A stretch of DNA of 64,000 nucleotides from Janibacter sp. Soil728 (GCF_001428305.1 NZ_LMRZ01000005.1:62001-126000); one strand, 5' to 3'; numbered from the stretch's first letter, positions 1 through 9,278 are shown. Numbers and translations are program-made. The notes: generated by a model not told the origin, from the letters alone.

Positions 1-1800
1 GCGACCTTCGCGATGATCCGTACGACCCGCACGCTCGGGTGCTTCCAGATCGAGAGCCCGGGACAGCGCGAGCTCATCGGCAAGCTCGCACCCACCGTCT
101 TCGACGACCTGATCATCGACATCTCGCTCTTCCGCCCCGGCCCGGTGAAGTCGGACATGATCCGACCCTTCCTCGAGGCCCGGCACGGCTGGTCGCGGCC
201 GCAGTTCCTCCACGACCGGCTCGTCCCGGCGCTCGCCGAGACCGAGGGGGTCGTCGTCTTCCACGAGCAGATGCTGCGGATCATCTCCGAGACGAGCGGC
301 GCGACCCTGGCGCAGGCCGACGAGGTGCGGCGCACCATGGGCAGTCCCGACGGGCAGGCGCGCATCGAGGCGTGGTGGCGGCCCGCTGCGGCCGCCCGTG
401 GTTACCCGCAGGCCGACGTCGACCGGATCTGGACGGTGCTGGCAGCCTTCGCCTCCTTCGGTTTCTGCAAGGCGCACGCTGCCGCCTTCGCCATGCCGAC
501 CTATCAGTCCGCGTGGCTCAAGACCCACCACCCGGCAGCCTTCCTCGCCGGTGTCCTCACCCACGACCCGGGCATGTACCCCAAGCGACTGCTCCTCGAG
601 GAGGCCCGCTCGCTCGGCGTCACGGTCCTCGGCGTCGACGTCAACGCGAGCACGGGGGAGTACCGCATCGAGCGCGCGCCCGTGCCGGGGCAGCCTCCGG
701 ACGACCCGGACCTGCCCGACGGGTCCGGCTGGGGGATCCGCCTCTCGCTCGCCGACGTCAAGGGCATGAGCGACGGCGAGATCGCTCGCGTCGTCGCCGG
801 AGCGCCCTACGACTCGCTCGCCGACTTCTGGCAGCGGGCTGCGGTGAGCCGGCCGGTCGTCGAGCGGTTGATCCTCGTCGGGGCCTTCGACTCCGTGCAC
901 GGCACCGGGGCGGGGCGCGCGGGGCCGGGACTCGGCAGCCGCGGGCGACTGACCCGCCGTGACCTGCTGCTGCACGTCGCCGAGCTCGACCGCTGGTCAC
1001 GGGCCGCATCAGGTCGCTCCCGAGGGCGGGCACGGCGGGCCGATGTCCCGACCTGGGCAGCAGGGAAGCCGGGGGCGCAGCAGGTGCGCACGAGCACCGT
1101 CACCCCGGTCGCCAGTCAGCTGACCCTCGACCTCGGCGACTCCCCGGAGCTCGGTGACGGCGTCGGCCTGCCCGAGATGACCGTCCCCGACCAGGTGAGC
1201 GCCGAGCTGGAGATCCTCGGGCTCGATGCCTCACGGCATGTCATGGACTTCTACGCGCCGATGCTCCAGGCGCTCGGGGTGACCCGCAGTACCGACCTGC
1301 TCTCGGTGCGCAACGGTGCGCGGATCCTCGCCGCAGGAGTCAAGGTCGCGACCCAGACCCCACCGATCCGCTCTGGTCGCCGGGTCGTCTTCCTCACCGT
1401 CGACGACTCGACCGGCCCGGTCGACGCGACCTTCTTCGAGGACGTGCAGGGGCCCTACGCGGCGACGATCTTCCACTCCTGGTTGTTGCTCGTGCGCGGC
1501 ACGATCCGTCGGGCCGGGCCGCGCGGGGTCTCGGTGCTCGCCTCTGGCGCCTGGGAGCTGTCGACGCTGTGGGAGGCCTGGGAACGTGGCGGGATCGAGG
1601 CCGTGCACGCCGCGCTCGACGAGGCCGACGATCTCGCCCGGGCCCGCGACGCCGCGCACCATCAGCCCGAGGGTCACCGCGTGCTCGTCCACGCCTCGGG
1701 TTTCCGCCAGTCACCGTGGGCCGACACCCGTCCCGCGGGCACGGGTGTCGAGCCCCCGCGCAAGCTGTGGCACTCCTCGCCCGGCAGCTCGGGGCACTGA
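1..1800 (+). CDS. dnaE2: Error-prone DNA polymerase DnaE2, C-terminal 599 residues (5' end outside window)
   Basis: This is the C-terminal half of the DnaE2-type C-family polymerase, which in actinobacteria performs SOS-induced mutagenic translesion synthesis. The reading frame is open from base 1, so the start lies upstream. What is visible is the end of the palm/fingers region, including the family's KAHAAAFAMPTYQSAWLK segment near visible codon 157. It is followed by a helix-hairpin-helix stretch (LADVKGMSDGEIARVV) and a C-terminal OB fold (RVVFLTVDDSTGPVDATFFE). The ending, with HASGFRQSPW and a short polar tail, is typical of DnaE2 rather than the replicative DnaE1. The partners ImuA'/ImuB, if present, would lie upstream and cannot be seen. 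An 11-bp hairpin follows the stop codon directly. A DinB gene lies 950 bp downstream, so two translesion polymerases are close neighbours. Confidence 0.93.
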   Translation, partial: ATFAMIRTTRTLGCFQIESPGQRELIGKLAPTVFDDLIIDISLFRPGPVKSDMIRPFLEARHGWSRPQFLHDRLVPALAETEGVVVFHEQMLRIISETSGATLAQADEVRRTMGSPDGQARIEAWWRPAAAARGYPQADVDRIWTVLAAFASFGFCKAHAAAFAMPTYQSAWLKTHHPAAFLAGVLTHDPGMYPKRLLLEEARSLGVTVLGVDVNASTGEYRIERAPVPGQPPDDPDLPDGSGWGIRLSLADVKGMSDGEIARVVAGAPYDSLADFWQRAAVSRPVVERLILVGAFDSVHGTGAGRAGPGLGSRGRLTRRDLLLHVAELDRWSRAASGRSRGRARRADVPTWAAGKPGAQQVRTSTVTPVASQLTLDLGDSPELGDGVGLPEMTVPDQVSAELEILGLDASRHVMDFYAPMLQALGVTRSTDLLSVRNGARILAAGVKVATQTPPIRSGRRVVFLTVDDSTGPVDATFFEDVQGPYAATIFHSWLLLVRGTIRRAGPRGVSVLASGAWELSTLWEAWERGGIEAVHAALDEADDLARARDAAHHQPEGHRVLVHASGFRQSPWADTRPAGTGVEPPRKLWHSSPGSSGH

Positions 1801-1803
1801 ACC

Positions 1804-1827
1804 TTCGCCCCCTCCAGAGGGGGCGAA
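1804..1827 (+). terminator. Perfect hairpin after dnaE2
   Basis: Inverted repeat TTCGCCCCCTC / GAGGGGGCGAA separated by CA, starting 4 nt after the dnaE2 stop. It is GC-rich and lacks a U-tract, as is common for actinobacterial terminators. Confidence 0.7.
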
Positions 1828-1955
1828 CCTCCCTTCGCGCCGCAGCGGATCGTCGGGAGCCCGCGGAGACCGGGACAAAGACAACCCGCGTGCCCTGACA
1901 CGCGATGTGTCTTTGAATGGCGGGCATGGGGCGAAGGGGTGTCACCCGCGGCGAC

Positions 1956-1961
1956 TAGGGT
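1956..1961 (+). promoter_or_regulatory. Candidate -10 box (TAGGGT), leaderless start
   Basis: TAGGGT ends 7 nt before the ATG at 1969 and there is no Shine-Dalgarno sequence. That spacing puts the transcript start at or beside the start codon. No clear -35 box is seen. Confidence 0.45.
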
Positions 1962-1968
1962 TGCAGCC

Positions 1969-2748
1969 ATGACTGACGAGCGAGCATGGCGCCGTGGCGG
2001 CAGCGGTGTCGAGGGCAATGTCCGGACCGCAGCGATCTGGTCGCAGGTGCGTGAGCTCAGCGAGTCCCGCCAGAGCGAGCTCTCCCGGCCGTTGCGCGTC
2101 CTCGACCTCGGTGGCGGCACCGGCGGACTGGCCGTCGCCCTCGCCGAGCAGGGCCACACCGTCACCGTCGTCGACCCGAGCCCCGACGCGCTCGCCTCGA
2201 TGAGCCGTCGCGTCGCCGAGTCCGACGCCGCAGACCGGATCAGCGCGGTCCAGGGCGACGCCGACACCCTCGCCGGCATCGTCGCGCCCGGCAGCATCGA
2301 CCTGCTGTGCTGCCACGGCACCCTCGAGTACGTCGAGGACCCCGGGGCCACCCTGGCCCGCATCGCCGAGGTCCTCGCCCCGGGCGGGCACCTGTCCCTC
2401 GTCACCGCGCAGCGTGTGGCCGCCGTCATCGCCCGTGCCCTCGCCGGCCGCTTCGACCAGGCCACGACAGCACTGACCGCCCCCGACGGACGGTGGGGTG
2501 AGGACGACCCGGTGCCGCGCCGCTTCGACCGGGCGACGCTCGCCGAGATGCTCACCCGCGCCGGCTTCACCACCCTCGAGACCAAGGGAGTGCGGATCTT
2601 CAGCGATGTCGTGCCCAGCACCTTCGTCGACACCGAGGCCGACCGTCAGGCCCTCCTCGAGCTCGAGGAGCTGGCTTCCGCCGACGCCGGCCGCATCGGG
2701 TTGTCCGCGCTGGGTGGCGCCGTCCACCTCATCGCCCGCCGCGACTGA
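1969..2748 (+). CDS. Class I SAM-dependent methyltransferase
   Basis: A 259-residue methyltransferase-fold protein. The SAM-binding motif I (VLDLGGGTGG, residues 44-53) is followed by an acidic residue ending the second strand (VTVVDPSP), then a Methyltransf_11-like core (LLCCHGTLEYVEDP). The substrate cannot be told from sequence; ubiquinone/menaquinone-type or small-molecule methylation is possible. I chose the ATG at 1969 because TAGGGT sits 7 nt upstream in the leaderless configuration seen repeatedly in this window; an upstream in-frame GTG at 1939 would add ten unsupported residues. The stop is 6 nt before dinB, so the two genes are probably co-transcribed. The link to translesion synthesis is positional only. 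Confidence 0.85.
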   Translation: MTDERAWRRGGSGVEGNVRTAAIWSQVRELSESRQSELSRPLRVLDLGGGTGGLAVALAEQGHTVTVVDPSPDALASMSRRVAESDAADRISAVQGDADTLAGIVAPGSIDLLCCHGTLEYVEDPGATLARIAEVLAPGGHLSLVTAQRVAAVIARALAGRFDQATTALTAPDGRWGEDDPVPRRFDRATLAEMLTRAGFTTLETKGVRIFSDVVPSTFVDTEADRQALLELEELASADAGRIGLSALGGAVHLIARRD

Positions 2749-2754
2749 TCGACG

Positions 2755-4023
2755 ATGAGCCGGCGTCAGTACCGGCCCCCACCGCGGGCCGGCCAAGGGC
2801 CCCCGGATGACACCGGGTGCACGATCCTGCACGTCGACATGGACGCCTTCTTCGCCTCGGCGTCCCTCATCGCCCACCCAGAGCTCGTCGGGACACCCGT
2901 CATCGTCGGCGGTGGCAACCGCGGGGTCGTCCTGTCCGCGACCTACGAAGCGCGTGCCTTCGGCGTCGCCTCCGCCATGCCGATGGGGCGCGCTCGACGG
3001 CTGTGCCCGCAGGCGACGATCCTGCCGCCCGAGCACGAGCTCTACTCGCGCATCTCCTCGGCCATCATGGCGACCTTCGCCGACATCACCCCCTACGTCG
3101 AGCCGCTGAGCAGCGACGAGGCCTTCCTGGACGTCGCCGGCGCAGTGCGACTCATGGGCTCACCCGCGAGGATCGCCCAGCGGATCCGCGACACGGTCGC
3201 CGACGAGCAGGGCATCACCTGCTCCGTGGGTGTCGCGAGCAGCAAGTTCGTCGCCAAGATGGCCTCCGGCCTGGCCAAACCCGACGGGCTCCTCGTCATC
3301 CCGGCCGACGAGGTCGTCCCCTTCGTCCAGCAGCTGCCCGTCGGCGCGCTGTGGGGCGTGGGGGACAAGACCGAGGAGGCCCTCGCCCGTCTCGGTCTGA
3401 AGACCGTGGCCGACATCGCCCACACCCCCCGGGCCACGCTCGTGCGAGGGCTCGGTGAGGCCACCGGCAACCACCTGCACGACCTGTCCTGGGGCCGCGA
3501 CCCGCGATCCGTCCAACCCGTCCGTCGCGAGCGCAGCATCGGCAACGAGCGCACCTTCGACCACGACGTCGACGACCCCGACATCGTCCACCGCACCCTG
3601 CTGGGCCTGAGCGACAAGACCGCCTCTCGCCTGCGGGCCGCGGGTCTCGTCGGACGGACCGTGAGCATCAAGGTGCGCTTCGCCGACTTCACGACGATCA
3701 GCCGCTCCCGCTCCCTTCGTGACGCCACCGATGTCTCCCGGGACATCTCGGCGCTGGCCCGTGAGCTCTACGACGCCCTCGGCCTGCAGCGCGCCCGCGT
3801 CCGGCTCGTCGGGGTGCGGGTCGAGCAGCTGTCCGAGGCTTCGTCGACCCCTGTCCAGGTGGCCCTCGACGAGCCCGAGCACGGCTGGCGCGAGGCCGAC
3901 CGGGCCATCGACAGGGCGAGCGCACGCTTCGGCGCCGGCAGCGTGCGGCCGGCGAGCCTCTTCGCCGACCGCAGTCCCAAGGCGAGCCCACCTACCGCAG
4001 GCCGCGGACGCGACCTAGACTGA
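2755..4023 (+). CDS. dinB: DNA polymerase IV (Y-family)
   Basis: A 422-residue Y-family polymerase that extends from lesions and mismatched primers. The catalytic motif HVDMDAFFAS is at residues 24-33. The second acidic motif reads SSDEAFLD around residue 120; the usual form is SIDEAFLD, but the D and E are kept. Further marks are CSVGVASSKFVAKMASG, the helix-hairpin-helix WGVGDKTEEALARLGL, and a full little-finger domain. Length fits full-length DinB. It starts 6 nt after the methyltransferase stop, so it probably shares that promoter. I see no LexA box (TCGAAC-N4-GTTCGA) at that promoter, which suggests it is not directly SOS-controlled from there. Confidence 0.95.
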   Translation: MSRRQYRPPPRAGQGPPDDTGCTILHVDMDAFFASASLIAHPELVGTPVIVGGGNRGVVLSATYEARAFGVASAMPMGRARRLCPQATILPPEHELYSRISSAIMATFADITPYVEPLSSDEAFLDVAGAVRLMGSPARIAQRIRDTVADEQGITCSVGVASSKFVAKMASGLAKPDGLLVIPADEVVPFVQQLPVGALWGVGDKTEEALARLGLKTVADIAHTPRATLVRGLGEATGNHLHDLSWGRDPRSVQPVRRERSIGNERTFDHDVDDPDIVHRTLLGLSDKTASRLRAAGLVGRTVSIKVRFADFTTISRSRSLRDATDVSRDISALARELYDALGLQRARVRLVGVRVEQLSEASSTPVQVALDEPEHGWREADRAIDRASARFGAGSVRPASLFADRSPKASPPTAGRGRDLD

Positions 4024-4100
4024 GAGGACCACGGCGGTCCACCCGGCGTGGGGACCCGCGGGCTCACCCCGCACGAGATCAGGCTGGTAGGGAGGTCACC

Positions 4101-4541
4101 GTGGCGCTGTCAGAGCGTGAGCGGCAGATGCTCGAGGAGATGGAAGAGGCCATCCGGGCCGAAGACCCTCGCTTTGCCTCGCAGATGAACGGATCGGACG
4201 CCCAGCGCACCGATCGCCGCCGAGTCATCCTCGGAGTCATCGGCGCGGTCGCCGGGCTGGGGCTCGTCCTGCTGGGTATCAACACCAATCTGTGGGTCGG
4301 CGTCGCAGGCTTCGCCCTCATCGTCGCGTCCATCGCCCTGGCGATCACGCCCGGTGGCAGTGGCCGCTCCAGAGGCCAGGGACTCGGTCTCGTCGGTGAC
4401 GACGGCTCGGTCCGTCAGCCGCGTACGGGACACAAGCGGACCCGGGCAAAGAAGGCCGGCAAGGCCGCCAAGCAGGGCACCTTCATGCAACGCATGGAGC
4501 AGCGTTGGGAAGAGCGTCGCCAGCAGGGTCAGGGCTGGTAG
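4101..4541 (+). CDS. DUF3040 family membrane protein
   Basis: A 146-residue protein of the actinobacterial DUF3040 family, function unknown. It begins with the family signature (MALSERERQMLEEMEEAI), a short acidic cytoplasmic helix followed by LREDPRFA-like sequence (AEDPRFASQM). Two adjacent transmembrane helices follow at about residues 47-66 and 70-86. The C-terminal tail is strongly basic (residues ~95-146, many K/R and G). The GTG start at 4101 is supported by GGAGG at 4091-4095. In many actinobacteria this gene lies near dinB and the division cluster, as here. It is followed immediately by an interspersed hairpin repeat. Confidence 0.88.
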   Translation: MALSERERQMLEEMEEAIRAEDPRFASQMNGSDAQRTDRRRVILGVIGAVAGLGLVLLGINTNLWVGVAGFALIVASIALAITPGGSGRSRGQGLGLVGDDGSVRQPRTGHKRTRAKKAGKAAKQGTFMQRMEQRWEERRQQGQGW

Positions 4542-4545
4542 CGGA

Positions 4546-4578
4546 CCTTCGAGACGGCGCTGGCGCGCCTCCTCAGGG
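4546..4578. repeat. Interspersed hairpin element, copy A
   Basis: CCTTCGAGACG, then a hairpin with stem GGCGC/GCGCC, then CTCCTCAGGG-type sequence. Related copies lie at 31051-31084, 43744-43777 and, inside hemG/cgoX, 50377-50408. It fills the gap between two convergent genes. Confidence 0.65.
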
Positions 4579-4589
4579 AGCGAAAGCGC

Positions 4590-5105
4590 TCAGTGGACGA
4601 CGATGCCCACGGTCCAGGTGATCGCGATGAGCAGTGCACCGCTGAGCTCGATGCCCATGCTGTGCAGGACCCCGCGCAGCGCTGACTTCGTCGCCTGCCA
4701 CGCCCGGTCGAGCTCGTGGAAGCGGACGTACTCCGCGGCGAAGACTCCGAGCACGAAGCCGATCGGCAGACCGACGACGGGGATGACGAAGAAGCCGACG
4801 ACGGCTCCGACCACACCCAGCGCCAGGGTCAGGCCACCGACGCCCTCCCGCTTCATCCGTCGCCCGGGCAGCAGGAACTGCAGCGTCAGGCAGATCGCAT
4901 AGATCGCCACGACGATGCCGAGGGTCACCCACGCGATGGCGCCGCCGGTCTCGGCGGCCCACAGCAGTACAGCGGCGACGCACAGCAGCAGTCCCGGCAG
5001 CACCGGGATGACGATGCCGAGCACGCCGACGACATAGATCGCGACGGCGAACCACAGCACGGCCGTGGTCGGATCGTGGATGACCTCAGCGGCCTGGCTC
5101 AGCAC
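4590..5105 (-). CDS. DUF456 domain membrane protein
   Basis: A 171-residue integral membrane protein with DUF456 features: glycine- and proline-rich hydrophobic hairpins (VLGIVIPVLPGLLLC near residues 28-42 and a second repeat VVGFFVIPVVGLPIGFVLG near 102-120). About five membrane segments are visible. Function is unknown. The start is a GTG at 5105, 13 nt after the stop of the upstream small zinc protein on the same strand, so the two are probably one transcript. It converges on the DUF3040 gene, with hairpin element A between them. Confidence 0.85.
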   Translation of the reverse strand: MLSQAAEVIHDPTTAVLWFAVAIYVVGVLGIVIPVLPGLLLCVAAVLLWAAETGGAIAWVTLGIVVAIYAICLTLQFLLPGRRMKREGVGGLTLALGVVGAVVGFFVIPVVGLPIGFVLGVFAAEYVRFHELDRAWQATKSALRGVLHSMGIELSGALLIAITWTVGIVVH

Positions 5106-5118
5106 GACCGGGGGCCGG

Positions 5119-5343
5119 TCAGCGCTCGTCGACCGGCGCCGAGGGGGTGGTGCTCTCGTCGAGCCGTGCCGAGTCGTCGTCGATCTCGGCGAGATCCTTC
5201 AGTGCCGGGAGGTGCTCACGCCCGTGGTGGGCGCAGAAGAGCAGTTCCCCGCCCGCGTGGAGGCGGGCACGCACGTAGGCCTTGGCTCCGCAGCGGTCGC
5301 AGCGATCGGCTGCGGTCAAGGGGCTTACCAGGGTCGCGTTCAC
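5119..5343 (-). CDS. Small zinc-ribbon-like protein (DUF7455-like)
   Basis: A 74-residue protein with the pattern LTAADRCDRCGAKAYVRA followed by ELLFCAHHGREH. The CxxC and CxxH pairs look like a treble-clef or zinc-ribbon site. This small family is widespread in actinobacteria and has no known function. I prefer the GTG at 5343, which has GAGG six nt upstream; an in-frame ATG at 5355 would add four residues and also has an AGGA close by. It lies 13 nt upstream of the DUF456 gene and diverges from parE across about 210 bp. Confidence 0.8.
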   Translation of the reverse strand: MNATLVSPLTAADRCDRCGAKAYVRARLHAGGELLFCAHHGREHLPALKDLAEIDDDSARLDESTTPSAPVDER

Positions 5344-5512
5344 GTGTTGCCTCATTTCCTGCGTATTTCGTGGACGTCCGAGTCAACAGTCAAACATGCG
5401 AAAGGCTTCCCGAGTAGCACCTGTTCTTCGTGGCGTGATGCACGGCACAGCTCGGCGGGGTGCGTGCGACACCACGACGGGCGACCTCCACGGCGTCGTC
5501 GGTGCCGCGGAC

Positions 5513-5518
5513 TACCCT
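5513..5518 (+). promoter_or_regulatory. Candidate -10 box (TACCCT) for parE
   Basis: The 5344-5561 intergenic region separates two divergent genes. TACCCT at 5513-5518 is the best -10-like hexamer before parE and gives a leader of about 40 nt. On the other strand two overlapping TTGACT hexamers near 5381-5394 could serve the small zinc-protein gene. No riboswitch-like structure was recognised. Confidence 0.3.
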
Positions 5519-5561
5519 GCGAGAAGTCCATCCATGACCGACGACAGGACAGGCCACCTTC

Positions 5562-7697
5562 GTGCCTCCGGCAGCCAGCACCGCCCAGAAGACCGCCAGC
5601 AGCAAGACCGCGCAGGACTACACCGCGCACCACCTGCAGGTGCTCGAGGGGCTCGAGGCCGTTCGCAAGCGCCCGGGCATGTACATCGGGTCCACCGACC
5701 AGCGCGGCCTCATGCACTGCATGTGGGAGATCATCGACAACGCGGTCGACGAGGCGCTGGGCGGGCACGGCGACCACATCGCCATCGTCCTGCACGCCGA
5801 CGGTTCGGTCGAGGTGCATGACAACGGTCGTGGCATCCCGGTCGACATCGAGCCGCGCACGGGCCTGACGGGCGTCGAGGTCGTCTACACCAAGCTGCAC
5901 GCCGGCGGGAAGTTCGGCGGCGGTTCCTACACGGCCTCTGGTGGTCTGCACGGTGTCGGTGCCTCGGTCGTCAACGCCCTCTCCTCACGGCTGGACGTCG
6001 AGGTCGACCGCGGCGGCAAGACCTACGCGATGAGCTTCCGCCGTGGCGAGCCCGGCACCTTCTCCGACGTGGCCGGGGCGAAGGGGGCGAAGTCCCCCGA
6101 CAACGAGTTCAGCCCCTACGAAAAGGGCAGCGAGCTGGCTGTCGTCGGCAAGGCCAAGCGCGGCGTGACGGGCACCCGGGTGCGGTACTGGGCCGACTCG
6201 CAGATCTTCTTGAAGGGGGCCGAGCTCGACCGTGAGGCCCTGGCCTCTCGCGCTCGTCAGACATCCTTCCTCGTGCCCGGCCTGACCCTCGTCGTACGCG
6301 ACCAGCGTGGCGAGGAGACCGTGGAGGAGACCTTCCACCACGACGGCGGCATCAGCGAGTTCGTCGACTACCTCTCGCCGGATGCTGCGGTCACCGATGT
6401 GTGGCGGCTCGAGGGCACCGGGACCTTCACCGAGACCGTGCCCGTCCTCGACGCCAAGGGGCACATGACCCCGACCGAGGTCGAGCGTGAGTGCGGCGTG
6501 GACATCGCCCTGCGGTGGGGGACCGGCTACGACGCCAAGCTCGCCTCCTTCGTCAACATCATCGCCACCCCCAAGGGCGGTACCCATGTGGCCGGCTTCG
6601 AGCAGTCGCTGCTCAAGGTCTTCCGCAAGCAGCTCGAGACCAATGCCCGCAAGCTCAAGGTGGGCAACGACAAGGTGGAGAAGGACGACGTCCTCGCGGG
6701 CATGACCGCTGTCGTCACCGTCAGGCTGGCCGAGCCGCAGTTCGAGGGGCAGACCAAGGAGGTGCTCGGCACCAACGCCGTCCGCTCCATCGTCAGCAAG
6801 GTCGTCGAGACCGAGCTGACCTCGCTGCTCACCTCGACCAGGCGTGGCGACAAGCAGATGGCCGCCCAGCTGCTGGAGAAGGTCGTCGCCGAGATGAAGT
6901 CGCGCATCTCCGCGCGGCAGCACAAGGAGACCCAGCGCCGCAAGAACGCACTGGAGACCTCGTCCCTCCCGCCCAAGCTGCGCGACTGCCGCAGCACCGA
7001 CGTCGAGGCGACCGAGCTCTTCATCGTCGAGGGTGACTCCGCCATGGGCACGGCCAAGGAGGCACGCAACAGCGAGTTCCAGGCACTGCTGCCCATCCGC
7101 GGCAAGATCCTCAACGTGCAGAAGGCCGCGGTCGGCGACATGCTCAAGAATGCCGAGTGCGCCTCGATCATCCAGGTCATCGGCGCCGGGTCCGGGCGCA
7201 GCTTCGACGTCGACGTCGCTCGCTACGGCAAGATCATCATCATGACCGACGCCGATGTCGACGGCGCCCACATCCGCACGCTGCTGCTCACCCTCTTCTT
7301 CCGCTACATGCGCCCGCTCGTCGAGGCCGGCAAGGTCTACGCAGCGGTCCCGCCGCTGCACCGGATCGAGGTCATCAACCCCGGGTCGAAGAAGAACGAG
7401 CTGATCTACACCTACTCCGAGGCCGAGATGCGCAAGAAGCTCAGCTCGTTGAGCTCTCGCGGCAAGAACATCAAGCAGCCGATCCAGCGCTACAAGGGTC
7501 TGGGTGAGATGGACGCCGACCAGCTCGCCGAGACGACGATGGACCCGCGTCACCGCATGCTGCGCCGCGTGACCACCGCCGACCTCGAGGCCGCCGAGGA
7601 GGTCTTCGAGCTGCTCATGGGCAAGGACGTCGACCCTCGGCGCGAGTTCATCGTCTCCTCCGCCGACCAGCTCGACCGCGAGCGCATCGACGCCTGA
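5562..7697 (+). CDS. parE: DNA topoisomerase IV subunit B (ParE / second GyrB-type ATPase)
   Basis: A 711-residue type IIA topoisomerase ATPase subunit. The GHKL ATP site is clear: EIIDNAVDEALGG near residue 56, DNGRGIPV near 87, and SGGLHGVGASVVNALS near 126. The TOPRIM domain holds EGDSAMGTAK (about residue 490), LLPIRGKILNVQKA and MTDADVDGAH (about 561). The C terminus carries QRYKGLGEMDADQL. EGDSAMG instead of gyrase-type EGDSAGG is typical of the actinobacterial ParE branch, and the dnaN-recF-gyrB neighbourhood expected of gyrase is absent. The start is a GTG at 5562. It acts with ParC, encoded about 1.7 kb downstream on the other strand, to decatenate replicated chromosomes. Confidence 0.93.
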   Translation: MPPAASTAQKTASSKTAQDYTAHHLQVLEGLEAVRKRPGMYIGSTDQRGLMHCMWEIIDNAVDEALGGHGDHIAIVLHADGSVEVHDNGRGIPVDIEPRTGLTGVEVVYTKLHAGGKFGGGSYTASGGLHGVGASVVNALSSRLDVEVDRGGKTYAMSFRRGEPGTFSDVAGAKGAKSPDNEFSPYEKGSELAVVGKAKRGVTGTRVRYWADSQIFLKGAELDREALASRARQTSFLVPGLTLVVRDQRGEETVEETFHHDGGISEFVDYLSPDAAVTDVWRLEGTGTFTETVPVLDAKGHMTPTEVERECGVDIALRWGTGYDAKLASFVNIIATPKGGTHVAGFEQSLLKVFRKQLETNARKLKVGNDKVEKDDVLAGMTAVVTVRLAEPQFEGQTKEVLGTNAVRSIVSKVVETELTSLLTSTRRGDKQMAAQLLEKVVAEMKSRISARQHKETQRRKNALETSSLPPKLRDCRSTDVEATELFIVEGDSAMGTAKEARNSEFQALLPIRGKILNVQKAAVGDMLKNAECASIIQVIGAGSGRSFDVDVARYGKIIIMTDADVDGAHIRTLLLTLFFRYMRPLVEAGKVYAAVPPLHRIEVINPGSKKNELIYTYSEAEMRKKLSSLSSRGKNIKQPIQRYKGLGEMDADQLAETTMDPRHRMLRRVTTADLEAAEEVFELLMGKDVDPRREFIVSSADQLDRERIDA

Positions 7698-7829
7698 TCG
7701 ACCTCGTCGACTGTCACAAATCGAGCGGTTGTCGGCGCGTCGTGGCCGATGCAGTTGCGCCTGACCGTGGCGTGGGTCACGGTAGGAGGATCGGTGCGCA
7801 TCGGGTGCGCCGCAGACCCAGGAGGACCC

Positions 7830-9272
7830 ATGTCCGACGTCGCCACCTCGGACCGTGCCGCGGGCGAGGAACCCACTGAGCTCAAGCGGGTCATGGGACC
7901 CAAGCTCCTCCTCCTCTTCATCGTCGGGGACATCCTCGGCACCGGCGTCTACGCGCTCACCGGCGATGTCGCCGCCGAGGTGGGTGGCGCCGCGTGGGCG
8001 CCCTTCATCGCGGCCTTCCTCGTCGCGACGATCACGGCGTTGTCCTACCTGGAGCTCGTGACCAAGTACCCGCTGGCCGGCGGTGCGGCCACGTTCGTGC
8101 ACAAGGCCTTCGGCATCCACTTCGTGACCTTCATCGTCGCCTTCGCCGTCATGTGCTCCGGCATCACCTCGGCCTCCACCGCGTCCAGTGCCTTCGCGGG
8201 GTTCCTGCGCGACGGTCTCGGTGCGGACTGGGAGGCGGGCTCGACGCCGCTGCTGCTCATCGCGCTCGGCTTCATGACGCTCATCGCGCTCATCAACTTC
8301 CGCGGCGTCGGCGAGAGCGTCAAGGCCAACATCGTCCTGACCTGCGTCGAGCTCTCGGGTCTGCTGCTCATCATCTTCGTCGGCATCTACGCCGTGACCC
8401 AGGACAAGGCCGACTTCTCCCGCGTCATCGTCTTCGAGAGTGCGAGTGACAAGAGCGTCTTCATCTCCATCTCCATGGCCACCGCGCTGGCCTTCTTCGC
8501 GATGGTCGGCTTCGAGGACTCGGTCAACATGGCCGAGGAGACCCACGAGCCGTCGAAGATCTTCCCCAAGGTCATGCTCTCGGGCCTGGCGATCACCGGT
8601 GTCATCTACGTGCTCGTCTCGATCACCGCGGTTGCGCTCGTCCCGGTCGACCAGCTCGTCGGCGGGGAGAGGTCCGCGCTCACCCAGGTGGTGGCGACCG
8701 GTGCGCCCGGTCTGCCCTTCGACAAGATCTTCCCCTTCATCGGGATGTTCGCCGTGGCCAACTCGGCCCTGATCAACATGCTGATGGCCTCGCGTCTCGT
8801 CTACGGCATGGCGCGCCAGGAGGTCCTCCCCCCGGGGATGGGCCTGGTGCACCGCACCCGTCGGACCCCGTGGGCGGCCATCATCTTCACCACCCTCGTC
8901 TCCTACGCACTGATCAGCTACGTGGTGCTCGGCAGCGGCAGCCCGATCGTGAAGTTGCTCGGTGGCACGACCGCTCTGCTGCTCCTGGCCGTCTTCACGG
9001 TCGTCAACATCGCGGTCCTGGTGCTGCGTCGCGACGATGTCGGACGCAAGCACTTCCGCACCCCGACATTCATGCCGATCCTCGGTGCGCTGACCTGCGC
9101 CTTCCTCGTCGGTCCGTGGGCCCGCAGCGAGGAGCAGCAGGAGCAGTACGTCATCGCTGGCGGGTTGCTGGTCCTGGGCATCGTCCTGTGGGCCATCACC
9201 TGGTTCCTCAACCGGGCGCTCTACGCCAAGAAGACCTACATGCGCGACCCGGAGCACATCGACCACGAGTGA
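7830..9272 (+). CDS. APC superfamily amino-acid permease
   Basis: A 480-residue permease with about 12 membrane helices. Near the N terminus it has the APC helix-1 signature LLLFIVGDILGTGVYALTG (residues ~22-40), followed by a glycine-rich second helix and a conserved GFEDSVNMAEETHEP segment around residue 227, typical of cationic or neutral amino-acid transporters. Substrate cannot be fixed from sequence. The ATG at 7830 is preceded by GGAGGA at 7821-7826, which decides the start over an in-frame ATG at 7749. It stands alone between parE and parC, 132 bp after parE, and is closed by a perfect 22-bp terminator stem. Confidence 0.88.
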   Translation: MSDVATSDRAAGEEPTELKRVMGPKLLLLFIVGDILGTGVYALTGDVAAEVGGAAWAPFIAAFLVATITALSYLELVTKYPLAGGAATFVHKAFGIHFVTFIVAFAVMCSGITSASTASSAFAGFLRDGLGADWEAGSTPLLLIALGFMTLIALINFRGVGESVKANIVLTCVELSGLLLIIFVGIYAVTQDKADFSRVIVFESASDKSVFISISMATALAFFAMVGFEDSVNMAEETHEPSKIFPKVMLSGLAITGVIYVLVSITAVALVPVDQLVGGERSALTQVVATGAPGLPFDKIFPFIGMFAVANSALINMLMASRLVYGMARQEVLPPGMGLVHRTRRTPWAAIIFTTLVSYALISYVVLGSGSPIVKLLGGTTALLLLAVFTVVNIAVLVLRRDDVGRKHFRTPTFMPILGALTCAFLVGPWARSEEQQEQYVIAGGLLVLGIVLWAITWFLNRALYAKKTYMRDPEHIDHE

Positions 9273-9278
9273 GCCGGC

